Part shown: one piece after another, positions 1-7,642 of the stretch
Layout of the letters: every line of letters starts with the position of its first letter
Numbering within the stretch: the stretch's first letter is position 1
DNA from: Rhodoferax sp.
GTDB lineage: Bacteria; Pseudomonadota; Gammaproteobacteria; Burkholderiales; Burkholderiaceae_C
Assembly: GCF_028688795.1 (NCBI RefSeq)
Contig: NZ_JAQTXM010000010.1
Span: 1-48,029, forward strand
Length of the DNA: 48,029 bases
Direction of reading: 5' to 3'
Made by a program: the position numbers and the translations under genes
The notes under the pieces: generated by a model
The model's input: only the letters and a program-made list of their open reading frames with translations
Told to the model about the DNA's origin: nothing
The model's database searches: none

Positions 1-1
1 G

Positions 2-100
2 ATACGTGAATTGCCAGCCGCAAAGACGGCCGAAGAAGTTGAAGCGCTTCTTCCATGGAACCTGCGCTTACCAGAAATATCGCCGATTCCCTTACCTTGA
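2..100 (+). pseudogene. IS66-family transposase, C-terminal tail (cut by window edge)
   Basis: Frame 2 from the window edge is open for 32 residues and ends at a TGA (98-100). It contains the motif EALLPWNL, typical of the short C-terminal element of IS66-type TnpC transposases. The rest of the gene lies outside the window, so it cannot be told whether the element is intact. The terminus-like sequence at 111-126 supports an IS66 right end. Confidence is moderate because only the tail is visible. Confidence 0.65.
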
Positions 101-126
101 CTACCTGAGGTTAATGGCGCGCTTAC
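101..126 (+). mobile_element. probable right end of an IS66-type element
   Basis: Just after the transposase stop, the sequence GGCGCGCTTAC ends at 126. Read on the other strand it begins GTAAGCGCGCC, and IS66-family inverted repeats characteristically begin GTAAGCG. The partner end and the target duplication (usually 8 bp in this family) lie outside the window and cannot be checked. Confidence 0.5.
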
Positions 127-460
127 AGTTGACCAGCTACATCAATAGCTGAGCCACTCTGTTGTGTCTTGCCAGGGGCGACCACATCGGCTGCGCCTTC
201 AAGCCTGTCTACTCAACAGTGGTGCTGTCTCATACACGCTGCCAATCAGAACTGAAAGCATGTTGCTTTTTTGCCGCTGGCGGTGCTTGTTGATAAACGG
301 CACCGGTGATGTTGGCAACTTGAATGCCTGATGACCAATAGTCAACGGTTGTGATGGGGCCTTATTCCCAGGTTGCATCTATCACGCTCTTGGGCTATGT
401 AAAACCGCACAAGTACTAATGCAGTATGTTTTAAAATCAAAGAAAATTTGAGGATTGAGA
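127..460. other. intergenic stretch without a recognisable gene
   Basis: Stop codons interrupt all frames and no protein family is recognisable. The last 60 bases are AT-rich (tracts near 420-450) and lead to a GAGG ribosome-binding site at 450-453, so the promoter of the following small gene should lie here. I could not place convincing -35 and -10 boxes. Confidence 0.5.
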
Positions 461-868
461 ATGTCGTTAAGGTTAATCTCAGCGGTCAACCATCTGGCGC
501 AGGCTGATGAACAGCTATCCAATGGTCGAATTTCTGCCGAACAACACGCAGCATTGCGGGAGGCCGCACTCATCAGGGCACTTAAGGAACTGGCAGCGCA
601 ATGTGGCATTGAGTTGGTTATGCCACTTCAAATCGACAGTATTGGGGAAATCAGTATCGTTGCAAAACCTGAAGTTGGGCAATCAGCACACCGCCTAGGC
701 TTCTTTGGGCAGGCTTTTGTGGACCACCTCAATCAATTTTCACCACGGACAAATCTGAAACCTGGCACAAAGCTGCTGCCTAGCAATGGCAGATGTCACA
801 TGAGTCACATTGACGTACAAAAGATGGTCATGGCGTATTTCAAGACGCTGTCGTCAACTCGTACATAG
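461..868 (+). CDS. hypothetical protein, 135 aa
   Basis: The family is not recognised. The start chosen is the ATG at 461, seven bases after a GAGG; an in-frame TTG two codons earlier overlaps the spacer and is less likely. The N-terminal half is rich in Ala, Leu, Gln and Glu and looks helical (residues about 5-50). The rest is mixed, with no signal peptide or membrane segment. It sits alone between the IS66 remnant and a minus-strand TfoX-like gene. The clear ribosome-binding site and ordinary composition favour a real gene, but no function can be given, and in this decayed surrounding it could be a remnant. Confidence 0.45.
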   Translation: MSLRLISAVNHLAQADEQLSNGRISAEQHAALREAALIRALKELAAQCGIELVMPLQIDSIGEISIVAKPEVGQSAHRLGFFGQAFVDHLNQFSPRTNLKPGTKLLPSNGRCHMSHIDVQKMVMAYFKTLSSTRT

Positions 869-910
869 ACACGTCCGAGAAAGTGGGCAAGTACTTCACC
901 TATCGGTGCA

Positions 911-1123
911 TCAATATTCAGACCAATTGGGATTGATGATGAAAGTGCCTTTTGTACTAGCTTCGTCTGACAATTCGTCCCGAACACCCAGTTCCCGGGA
1001 CGTGAGGTAACCTTTTCCAGTCAAACACGACAACTTGGCTAAATTTTCCGGCGTGACTGTTGCACTGCCCCATCCGAAGGCATCCAGCAAATCCGATAAG
1101 TTGACGGGAGAGAATGATTTCAT
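911..1123 (-). CDS. possible small hypothetical protein, 70 aa
   Basis: The open frame begins at an ATG at 1123, about 20 bases beyond the stop of the tfoX-like gene on the same strand, and ends at 911. The protein starts MKSFSPVNLSDLLDAFGWG and is of normal composition but matches nothing I recognise. There is no good ribosome-binding site. The frame also stays open upstream into the tfoX-like gene, which is probably chance. It may be a decayed gene or noise. Confidence 0.25.
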   Translation of the reverse strand: MKSFSPVNLSDLLDAFGWGSATVTPENLAKLSCLTGKGYLTSRELGVRDELSDEASTKGTFIINPNWSEY

Positions 1124-1143
1124 GACTGATATTGATGTGGATA

Positions 1144-1515
1144 TCACTTCTTTGAGCGCTTGATTTTCGGTTGACTCGCAACCAAAGCGGCCTCCAAGGC
1201 CAGGCGTGCCCATGGTGCAATTTCATTGGCAGACTCCATTGCCTCGTCCGGGGCGCTGTAGTAGCCCATGCTTTTCGGTTCACCTTTGGCAAGGTAAGTA
1301 AACCGTTCGCATCCTGCTGATTCAAACAGGGCTGTCGTCTCAGAGGAGGCTTTGAGCCACAATTTTTCACCCTGCCCCAAATCCGCCAGAATCGCAATCG
1401 TCAACCCATCGACGCTGATGCCATAGCCACCGAACATCTGTTTGGCCATGCATGGGCCAACTGTAGAGAGCAATTCACAACAGTATTGGGCAAACTCGCT
1501 GGGGCGTTTGGTCAT
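1144..1515 (-). CDS. TfoX N-terminal domain protein
   Basis: A 123-residue protein made of a single TfoX N-terminal domain. The signature is near residues 20-40 (CMAKQMFGGYGISVDGL), followed by a LWLKA strand and a C-terminal Lys-rich tail. The domain is named after the competence regulator Sxy/TfoX. Stand-alone short versions are common in proteobacteria and mostly uncharacterised, so a role in competence should not be assumed. The gene lies alone on the minus strand between two small genes in the island-like region. The Shine-Dalgarno sequence is weak. The family call is firm; the role is unknown. Confidence 0.8.
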   Translation of the reverse strand: MTKRPSEFAQYCCELLSTVGPCMAKQMFGGYGISVDGLTIAILADLGQGEKLWLKASSETTALFESAGCERFTYLAKGEPKSMGYYSAPDEAMESANEIAPWARLALEAALVASQPKIKRSKK

Positions 1516-1590
1516 GAGAAAAGTCTAGCACTCTGCACAGAGAAATTGCAAGCCTGCTGAGTTGGTTCCATCACGATCAGTCACAAATGG

Positions 1591-1616
1591 AAAAAGGGAC
1601 AAAATGTCCCCTTTTT
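1591..1616 (-). terminator. intrinsic terminator of the H-NS-like gene
   Basis: The inverted repeat GGGACA/TGTCCC (1596-1601 and 1605-1610) has a three-base loop. On the minus strand it is followed by a run of T (complement of 1591-1595). It starts about 20 bases after the stop of the H-NS-like gene. Confidence 0.8.
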
Positions 1617-1636
1617 ATCAAGCAAATGATGACTGG

Positions 1637-1954
1637 TTACTTGTTGATCAAATACTCTTCTTTGGCATGACCCTCAGAAATCAGCGCGGCCATCCATTTT
1701 GGAGCCAACCCACGGCCAGACCATGACTCACCATTCGGACCTTTGAACTTGGCTGGAGCAGGATTCGCCGATTTTGTGCCAGCCACTCTGGTTGCTTTTG
1801 CCGGTTTGCCTTGGAGGTCTTCAACAGTAATGCCATAGGATGCCATCGTCTCTTTGATCATGATGACTTTTTCATTGAACTCACGTTCTTTGATCTCAGC
1901 TTCCTGTGCTTGAAGTTCGGCAATCTGTTTTTGGATATCGATAAGTGATGACAT
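1637..1954 (-). CDS. H-NS family nucleoid-associated protein
   Basis: A 105-residue protein with the two-part H-NS design. Residues about 1-50 form a Gln/Glu-rich coiled-coil oligomerisation region. Residues about 68-90 contain the DNA-binding loop KFKGPNGESWSGRGLAPKWM, the variant of the H-NS AT-hook-like core usual in betaproteobacteria. Such proteins bind curved AT-rich DNA and silence acquired genes. An AAGG lies about nine bases before the ATG. The promoter side (1955-2060) is strongly AT-rich, as is usual for autoregulated hns genes. It lies in an island-like stretch, so it may be an accessory H-NS rather than the main chromosomal one. Confidence 0.9.
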   Translation of the reverse strand: MSSLIDIQKQIAELQAQEAEIKEREFNEKVIMIKETMASYGITVEDLQGKPAKATRVAGTKSANPAPAKFKGPNGESWSGRGLAPKWMAALISEGHAKEEYLINK

Positions 1955-2302
1955 GTGTAACGACCTTTAATTTAGTTATGTGAAGCGCACATTCTATCAA
2001 TCTGATTAACTATTCTGCGAAAAAAAGGCTTAATTCAATATGAATCCATATTTTTTTACCGACTTTTGAGATTACATGGTCTGATCCAATTGCATGGGTC
2101 AAGCCGATTTCCCAGCTTGAAATCTTTTGTGAGAATTGGTGTTGCGCCCCGTCACCCACGACAAGGCGATTGAACAGCAACTCAACGACTTGCCATCGTG
2201 TCCATTTTTTGTCTTAGGTCCCGGTGCCACTTGGGGTTGTCAAAAGACATGATGAAAGATCACTTGTCTGCGCTCATGCAAGTAAAAATAGAACCGATGG
2301 AT
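1955..2302. other. AT-rich promoter region of the H-NS-like gene, then non-coding sequence
   Basis: Positions 1965-2070 contain several A and T tracts and should carry the minus-strand promoter of the H-NS-like gene. From about 2090 the composition becomes average and no gene is recognisable. A short plus-strand open frame near 2198-2416 lacks a ribosome-binding site and any family likeness. Confidence 0.4.
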
Positions 2303-2488
2303 TCAGGCAACGTTAAAACACAGGCGTTCAAGTTTGCGTGGACTCAAGGTCAAAAGGTCATGGCTGAGCAATATGTCGCCGTACCGACCAATCAACTGAA
2401 CGTATCCGCCCGGTAGTGCAACTATTCGAACCCCATATTCGGAAAGTAGATTGGCAATGTGTGCCCGCAGGTGTTCGTTTATCATCAT
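2303..2488 (-). CDS. possible small protein, 61 aa
   Basis: The family is not recognised. The sequence alternates hydrophobic and polar residues in a strand-rich pattern (VRIVALPGGYVQLIGRYGDI) ending with a helical LSPRKLERLC segment, which looks protein-like rather than random. The start would be one of two adjacent ATGs at 2488 or 2485. No clear Shine-Dalgarno sequence is seen upstream of an A/T run. It stands alone and could be a real orphan small gene of the island. Confidence 0.35.
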   Translation of the reverse strand: MMINEHLRAHIANLLSEYGVRIVALPGGYVQLIGRYGDILLSHDLLTLSPRKLERLCFNVA

Positions 2489-3098
2489 TTTTTTAAATTA
2501 GGTTTTTTGATTGTCACGCCATCGTCGGTGTCTTTCATAACATCCGTATGATGCATACGTAGGCGATGTTGACACCATGTGCCTAATTCAAACTTGATAA
2601 TTCGCAAGGACCACAGACCACAGACGTTACATCGGGTTCGTCCGTACCCCCTCGCCTTTCCTCTTTTCGAGCGAGTCCATCCATGGTGAATTCACCCGGT
2701 TTGGGATGCCCTGTTTTCGACGCTCAATATCCTGCCGGTATGGGCGACCTGAACATTGAGAATTCGGTATCAGTGCCGAGACCAAAATAACAGTAACTTC
2801 AGGCGATCGCCATAGGAAGGATTTTTCGCAAATGGTCACCAATATGGGAGGAAATCTGTTGACGATGGAAATCGACCCAGATTTTTTATTGCCAAAATAA
2901 ACCAAAGTGTGCGAGAAAGTTACGATTTCGAATAAAAGTGTGGGAGCAGGAAGGTACTGCCAAAACTGACAAAACCCCGTATTCTTGGGCTTTCGCCAGT
3001 TTCGTCAGTGGCACCCACCTGTGTTTTTCAAATGTTGAATTGATTTTTGTGGCTCGGCCGAAAAATCGGGCGCTTTTACCGCTTGCACGCGGTTTTAG
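2489..3098. other. 610-base stretch with no supported gene
   Basis: Only short open frames lacking ribosome-binding sites and family likeness are present; the longest is on the minus strand at 2627-2905. The segment lies downstream of the helicase gene and shows no clear terminator. It is probably decayed or non-coding island DNA. Confidence 0.4.
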
Positions 3099-6086
3099 TC
3101 AAAAAAACTCATTCTTGACGCCGGCTTGTGCCTTTTCGATCAGCTCACTTAAGCTGAGTGACCAGTTGGCTGCACGCTTGGTTCCCGCATCAACCCAATT
3201 GAGATTGAGCACCTGCATCGCGGGCTGCCACAACGCTTCGTTGGCATTGTGGGTGCGCAATTGCATGCTTGGGTTGGGCAAGTAATGGCCATTTTTGATA
3301 CGAAGCCACAGTTTGCGCGCAGGTTGGTACTGGCTGGCAACTTCTGCGCGCGCCAGTACAGCGTTGACATAACTGCGTTTGCGCCGCTTGTCTGGCCACA
3401 AATGCTCTGGCAGGCATTCAAGACTGGTTTGCAGGGCTTCAGCAAAAAACCCTGGCTCGTATTTATACGGGTGGTGCAAGCGCGCGACGCAGTGGGTTCT
3501 CAAGGTTTTCAGGCCCGCCAGCATCATGCCAAGCAACCAGTATTCGCCCTGATGGCGCTCCAGTCGCACCAGTCGGCCATCGGTTTGCACGTCGATCACG
3601 GCAGGGGCAATGCGCTCGAACAAAGCCCCTACCTTTTGTCGAGCAAAGTCGGGGGCGTCGATGGCGCGGTTCAAGGCGGCCATCCAGGCGGTGTGGCCGA
3701 ACTCGTCGGTGACCTGCAAGTCAGCACCGCGCTGAAGCAAAGCATCAATGAGTGGCAGATTGCCCGCCACAGCGGCAAGCATCAAAGGCGTGCCACCCGT
3801 GATCGTGTGGTGGTCAACCCCGTATTGGTCACATTGGCGCAGTATGTCCTTGAAATTGTGCGCCAAGTAAGTTTGCAAATGGCGCTGCCGCAGCGACGTG
3901 GCCGCGCGGTAACCGAGTTGCTCAAGGCGCTCATACTCAAGGGAATAGTCATACCGTTGCTCGTCATCGAAGCTGGAAAACTCGGTTCGAGGCTTGAGTT
4001 TTCCGTAGGTTTCACCTGGAACGAGGGTTCGCGCAGGTTCAAACTTGGCCAGTACAGCCAACTTCTCAACCCACGCCTGTTGGCCATGCCAAAGCGCATA
4101 GTCCATTAAACTCTGGCGCGGCTTGTTGGATGGCTGGATGCGGTCAAGTGCACGTGGCACCAGTTCTTCCATCTGCGCCTGAGACCAGGGCGTCCAGGGG
4201 ACCTTCTTCACCTGCAAGAAAGTGTCCCGAATAGCGCGCGCCTGTTCTTCCTTGCCTTGCAGTTCCAGCTTACGTGCCTCTTGCGCCCATTCTTCGCGGC
4301 TGGAGGTTTGTGCAGAGTCGCCGGGCACCGCTGTTTCGGTCGCTACCTTCAGACCCAAAAGATCAAGCAAGGGGTGTGCGGTGTCGGATTCCACCAGGGT
4401 CAGGCTCTCCACCGCCCGGGTCATGGCCACATACAGTGCGTTGACGTAAAACTTGTACAACTCCAGTGACTTGTCGCCTTTGTCGCGCGCACGGTTGTAG
4501 TTGAGTTCCTCCACCTGCAGGTCACTCAGGGCCACACCCTCGCAGACCTCGGCATAAGCGGCGCGCTGGTTTGAGATCATCGTGAACAAAATCACATGGG
4601 GGTACTCAAGCCCTTTGGCTTCATGCACCGAAAACACCAATGGTGTGTGCAGACGGGCACGTGCAGCAGCTTTGTCTTCGTCGCGCAGCACCACCACCGC
4701 ATGGTGAACAGATGCACGCGTGCGGCCATCGAGTTCGCGTAGCATCGCATCCTTGGCAGGCAACAGGCGAACTGCGCCTTCGGTCTGTGAAGTGCTTTGC
4801 ACCAGAAAATTGCTTTCCCGGTCAATTGAGCCAAAGCGGGCCTGCTTGATTTTGAGCAGGGTGTTGGCCAACTCGGTGACGTTGCGGGTGTTGCGGAAGT
4901 TGGCTTGCAAGACCGAAAGTGTTTGCCTCTGTGCGGCTTCACCGGCCAGTCCATGCCAGAACATGGTGCGCACCGCCGCCCATGAGAAGAAGTTCGGGTG
5001 CACGATCTGGTTGGAGTCGCCACACAGCAGGAACTGTCCGGGTGTCTTCAGGCAGGCCAACACCAGTGCCAGTTGCACATTGGTGAGGTCTTGCACTTCA
5101 TCGATGACGACAAAGTCGTACACGGGCTGTGTCAGGGCGCGCCACTCAAAGGCCACCAGGTTCAGGTCATACAGCTTGGACTCAGCCAACCACTCTTGAT
5201 AACGTTGAAACAGCCCATGAGCAGCTTCACGCGCCGGGGCATCGAGCAACGACTGGCGCGCACCGAGCGCCAGGTAGCTTGGCAAATCCAATGGGCCTTG
5301 CACACCTGCGGTGATGACCCCGCGAAATTCCTCAAACAGCGCGTGTGCATCCAGGTCAACCAACGCATTACGCGTGTTTTGGCGGTGGCGCTCAAACCAG
5401 GCTGAGAATGCAGTGAAAGTGACCTCGCGCCCAGTGGGCACGCGCAAAGTTTCCACAAATTCCCGGTAACTAAGGAATTCGGGCTCCTGGACTGGATTTT
5501 GAAAACCGTGCGCGTCATACAGCGTCCGTGCCGATTGCGCCAGGTAGCTCGACAGCGTGACATACAGCACACGCCCGGCAGCTTCACGCAACTTGGTCAG
5601 CGTGACAGCCGTCTTGCCAGAGCCTGCCGATCCAACTACCACCACCGGTGCGGGCAAACGCCGCACAGCTTCTTGCGCATCATCAAACATGATGGGCTTG
5701 TCCAGCATATCGAACTCATGGCGGCTGGCATGCAGCCAGCGCAGGGGTGCTGTATCGGGCTGACTGTGGGCAGTGGCCACATCCTTAAGTACCAGCTCCT
5801 TCTCAATTTTTTCCTCGTCAAACGCGGCGCCACGCAGGAAGCGTGATTTGTCGTACGCGTGGTTTTCGATGACTTCCAGGGCCAGGCAGACGGTTTCACT
5901 GCCGTATCGGGCAAACTGAAGCAGCAAGCGGTTGCTGTAATCGAGTTTTGCACGCCAATAAGGGGTGGGGCTCAGCTTTTTGACATCGGCACTGCGAAAG
6001 TCATCGGCCTCCAGAAAAGCGCGCACCTTGGTAAATGCAGCTTTGACGCGACGGGTGTTGAGGTCTTTGTAGAGCAGGACACGCAT
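3099..6086 (-). CDS. RelE-like / UvrD-type helicase / ankyrin-like fusion protein
   Basis: A 995-residue protein. Residues about 1-85 resemble a RelE/ParE-type fold (KKLSPTPYWRAKLDYSNRL, then VIENHAYDKSRFLRG). Residues about 145-570 are a superfamily-1 UvrD/Rep-like ATPase: Walker A GSAGSGKT (152-159), DEVQD (329-333), GDSNQI (356-361), NFRNTRN (396-402), HEAKGLEY (488-495) and VAMTRA (553-558). Residues about 763-808 look like at least one ankyrin repeat (GGTPLMLAAVAGNLPLIDALLQRGAD). The C-terminus is unassigned. It is a single gene without an obvious partner, and its start has no clear Shine-Dalgarno sequence. The helicase motifs are complete, so it is probably active. Its place in an island-like region suggests a role in response to foreign DNA, but that is inference. 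Confidence 0.85.
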   Translation of the reverse strand: MRVLLYKDLNTRRVKAAFTKVRAFLEADDFRSADVKKLSPTPYWRAKLDYSNRLLLQFARYGSETVCLALEVIENHAYDKSRFLRGAAFDEEKIEKELVLKDVATAHSQPDTAPLRWLHASRHEFDMLDKPIMFDDAQEAVRRLPAPVVVVGSAGSGKTAVTLTKLREAAGRVLYVTLSSYLAQSARTLYDAHGFQNPVQEPEFLSYREFVETLRVPTGREVTFTAFSAWFERHRQNTRNALVDLDAHALFEEFRGVITAGVQGPLDLPSYLALGARQSLLDAPAREAAHGLFQRYQEWLAESKLYDLNLVAFEWRALTQPVYDFVVIDEVQDLTNVQLALVLACLKTPGQFLLCGDSNQIVHPNFFSWAAVRTMFWHGLAGEAAQRQTLSVLQANFRNTRNVTELANTLLKIKQARFGSIDRESNFLVQSTSQTEGAVRLLPAKDAMLRELDGRTRASVHHAVVVLRDEDKAAARARLHTPLVFSVHEAKGLEYPHVILFTMISNQRAAYAEVCEGVALSDLQVEELNYNRARDKGDKSLELYKFYVNALYVAMTRAVESLTLVESDTAHPLLDLLGLKVATETAVPGDSAQTSSREEWAQEARKLELQGKEEQARAIRDTFLQVKKVPWTPWSQAQMEELVPRALDRIQPSNKPRQSLMDYALWHGQQAWVEKLAVLAKFEPARTLVPGETYGKLKPRTEFSSFDDEQRYDYSLEYERLEQLGYRAATSLRQRHLQTYLAHNFKDILRQCDQYGVDHHTITGGTPLMLAAVAGNLPLIDALLQRGADLQVTDEFGHTAWMAALNRAIDAPDFARQKVGALFERIAPAVIDVQTDGRLVRLERHQGEYWLLGMMLAGLKTLRTHCVARLHHPYKYEPGFFAEALQTSLECLPEHLWPDKRRKRSYVNAVLARAEVASQYQPARKLWLRIKNGHYLPNPSMQLRTHNANEALWQPAMQVLNLNWVDAGTKRAANWSLSLSELIEKAQAGVKNEFF

Positions 6087-6566
6087 GGGAAAGGTTCATT
6101 AATTCCAAAACAGGGGGCCTGTTCAATCTTGCGCTGTGTCGCGGATAGTGGCGAAGATCAGGGCTGTAAGCCTATCAGACCGAAGACCGGTGGGCACTGA
6201 CCTATCGGCTGCCAGTGTCAGCAATGTCGATGTAGATATGCACAAATGGCGTCTAGTGGGAGGTGAGCTTGGCAACATAAACGCAACCGCGACGTGTTCG
6301 ACCTGCATGTCTCGAATGTGGTGCTAGAACCACAGACTCCAGTCTTCAGTTCAGATATCGATATCAGGGGTCTGCGAAAACTGTCAATGATGCAAACATC
6401 ATCCTTTGTTTTACCCAATCGATCAAGCATCACACCGTGGCGTCATATTCTTTGGGTCGAAATAAACGAATTAGGCAGCAAAGCTGCCAGACTGCATTTT
6501 CAAAGGACCGACCCTTAGAAATTTTGAGTTTACCCCTTGGTTTACCCCTTGAGCAAACCAAAGAAA
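6087..6566. other. non-coding stretch between helicase gene and tRNA-Pro terminator
   Basis: No gene can be supported; short open frames on both strands lack ribosome-binding sites and recognisable families. Near the tRNA end is an 11-base direct repeat TTTACCCCTTG at 6529-6539 and 6541-6551. The segment lies exactly where integrative elements attach to tRNA 3' ends, but no integrase and no duplicated tRNA end was found. Confidence 0.4.
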
Positions 6567-6598
6567 AAGGACTTAGCCCATTTCTAAGCTAAGTCCTT
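6562..6598 (-). terminator. intrinsic terminator after tRNA-Pro
   Basis: A perfect 11-base inverted repeat, AAGGACTTAGC (6567-6577) and GCTAAGTCCTT (6588-6598), is followed on the minus strand by a T run (complement of 6562-6566). It lies about nine bases after the CCA end of the tRNA and would end the transcript containing it. Confidence 0.9.
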
Positions 6599-6606
6599 GA
6601 TTTTAT

Positions 6607-6683
6607 TGGTCGGTGTGAAAGGATTCGAACCTTCGACCCCTTGCACCCCATGCAAGTGCGCTACCAGGCTGCGCCACACACCG
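6607..6683 (-). tRNA. tRNA-Pro (anticodon GGG)
   Basis: A complete 77-base cloverleaf on the minus strand. The acceptor stem is CGGTGTG/CACACCG, the D-arm contains AGCCTGGTAGC, and the anticodon stem is CTTGC/GCAAG around loop ATGGGGT, giving anticodon GGG. The T-arm contains GGTTCGAATCC, and the CCA end is encoded (6607-6609 on the plus strand). It follows the merR-like gene at a short distance and may be processed from the same transcript. Its 3' end faces the island-like DNA to the left. Confidence 0.97.
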
Positions 6684-6718
6684 AAGCCTTAAATTATAAC
6701 CACAGACACATCAACTTT

Positions 6719-7168
6719 TTAGCTGACGAGCGCAAGCAACTCACGAATGGCAAAGAGTTCATGACGAACTTGTTGCCATGGATCACCGTCTGCAGCCATC
6801 CCGTCAAGAAATTCGGAATTCGAAAAATCTGCCAACATCGAATCACTAACTTCAATGACCTCAACGCCATCCAGCATAACCTCACCGTGACTTTTTTTAT
6901 CACGCTCGAGTTGCAGCAGCTCTTGCATCTTGTTGCGAGCGCCGCTGATGGTGAAGCCCTGGTCGTACAACAAATCGCGAATCCGGCGAATCATCAAGAC
7001 TTCATGATGCTGGTAATAGCGCCGGTTACCACGCCGTTTCATGGGCCGTAGTTGCGTGAATTCCTGCTCCCAATATCGGAGCACATGCGGCTTGACGCCA
7101 CACAAATCACCTACTTCACCGATGGTGAAGTAGCGTTTGGCAGGAATGGAAGGGAGAGGATTCTCCAT
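6719..7168 (-). CDS. MerR family transcriptional regulator
   Basis: A 149-residue protein with an N-terminal MerR winged helix (residues about 12-80: FTIGEVGDLCGVKPHVLRYWEQEF, then RRGNRRYY and VLMIRRIRDLLYDQGFTI). An acidic C-terminal region of unknown ligand follows. The cysteines expected in metal-sensing MerR proteins are absent. The start is taken as the ATG at 7168; a TTG three codons earlier is also possible. This regulator sits directly downstream of ihfA, an arrangement common in beta- and gammaproteobacteria, and its target is not generally known. It is probably co-transcribed with ihfA. Confidence 0.88.
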   Translation of the reverse strand: MENPLPSIPAKRYFTIGEVGDLCGVKPHVLRYWEQEFTQLRPMKRRGNRRYYQHHEVLMIRRIRDLLYDQGFTISGARNKMQELLQLERDKKSHGEVMLDGVEVIEVSDSMLADFSNSEFLDGMAADGDPWQQVRHELFAIRELLALVS

Positions 7169-7266
7169 GTAAATCAACGAAGTAGGCGATGAAGCTGTTG
7201 GGTCACGCTAAGAAGCGTCTGCAGTGTAAAGCCGACCGGACTGTTGCGACCAACATATTGCACGAA

Positions 7267-7605
7267 TCAAACTCCGCTGGATTTGAGAAAATTCTGATCC
7301 TGAATCTGCTCTTTGAGTTTTTGGCTCGCGTGAAAAGTCACCACCCTGCGCGCTTCAATGGGTATCGCCTCGCCGGTTCTAGGGTTTCGACCAGGCCGCG
7401 GTGCTTTAGTGCGGATCTGAAAGTTGCCAAACCCGGTCACCTTGACGTCGTTGCCTTCTACAAGACTGCTGGCAATCAGGTCAAAAAAAGCATCAATCAT
7501 GTCCTTGGACTCGCGCTTGTTCAAGCCGATTTGCTCGAACAATAACTCTGCCAACTGCGCCTTGGTAAGTGCAGGGGTTTCAAGAGATTCAACAGTGATG
7601 TCCAT
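7267..7605 (-). CDS. ihfA: integration host factor subunit alpha
   Basis: A 112-residue member of the HU/IHF family. The N-terminal helices read [30 protein letters not shown]. The beta-arm carries the DNA-intercalating loop with [12 protein letters not shown] (near residues 76-87), and the protein ends with helix [11 protein letters not shown]. The start is the ATG at 7605, preceded by AAGAGAG; an open reading upstream of it overlaps pheT and is not used. IHF-alpha pairs with IHF-beta to bend DNA. Its place directly after pheT is the classical pheST-ihfA order, giving co-transcription with the synthetase genes. Confidence 0.97.
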   Translation of the reverse strand: MDITVESLETPALTKAQLAELLFEQIGLNKRESKDMIDAFFDLIASSLVEGNDVKVTGFGNFQIRTKAPRPGRNPRTGEAIPIEARRVVTFHASQKLKEQIQDQNFLKSSGV

Positions 7606-7642
7606 CGGGTGCTCTCTTGTAATTTTGCTGGGGTGAGCGACT

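Noticed and set aside
2627..2905. 92-codon minus-strand open frame in the island-like region
   Set aside because: No ribosome-binding site, no family likeness and unusual composition; not enough to call a gene.
3249..4109. Long plus-strand open frame (286 codons) opposite the helicase gene
   Set aside because: It lies entirely antisense to the helicase coding sequence, matches no family and reflects the codon bias of the real gene.
6294..6518. 74-codon plus-strand open frame upstream of the tRNA-Pro terminator
   Set aside because: No recognisable family or ribosome-binding site; could not be linked to an integrase.
6529..6551. Direct repeat TTTACCCCTTG x2 as an integrase attachment site
   Set aside because: It does not match the tRNA 3' end and no integrase or second attachment site is visible; kept only as a note within the island finding.
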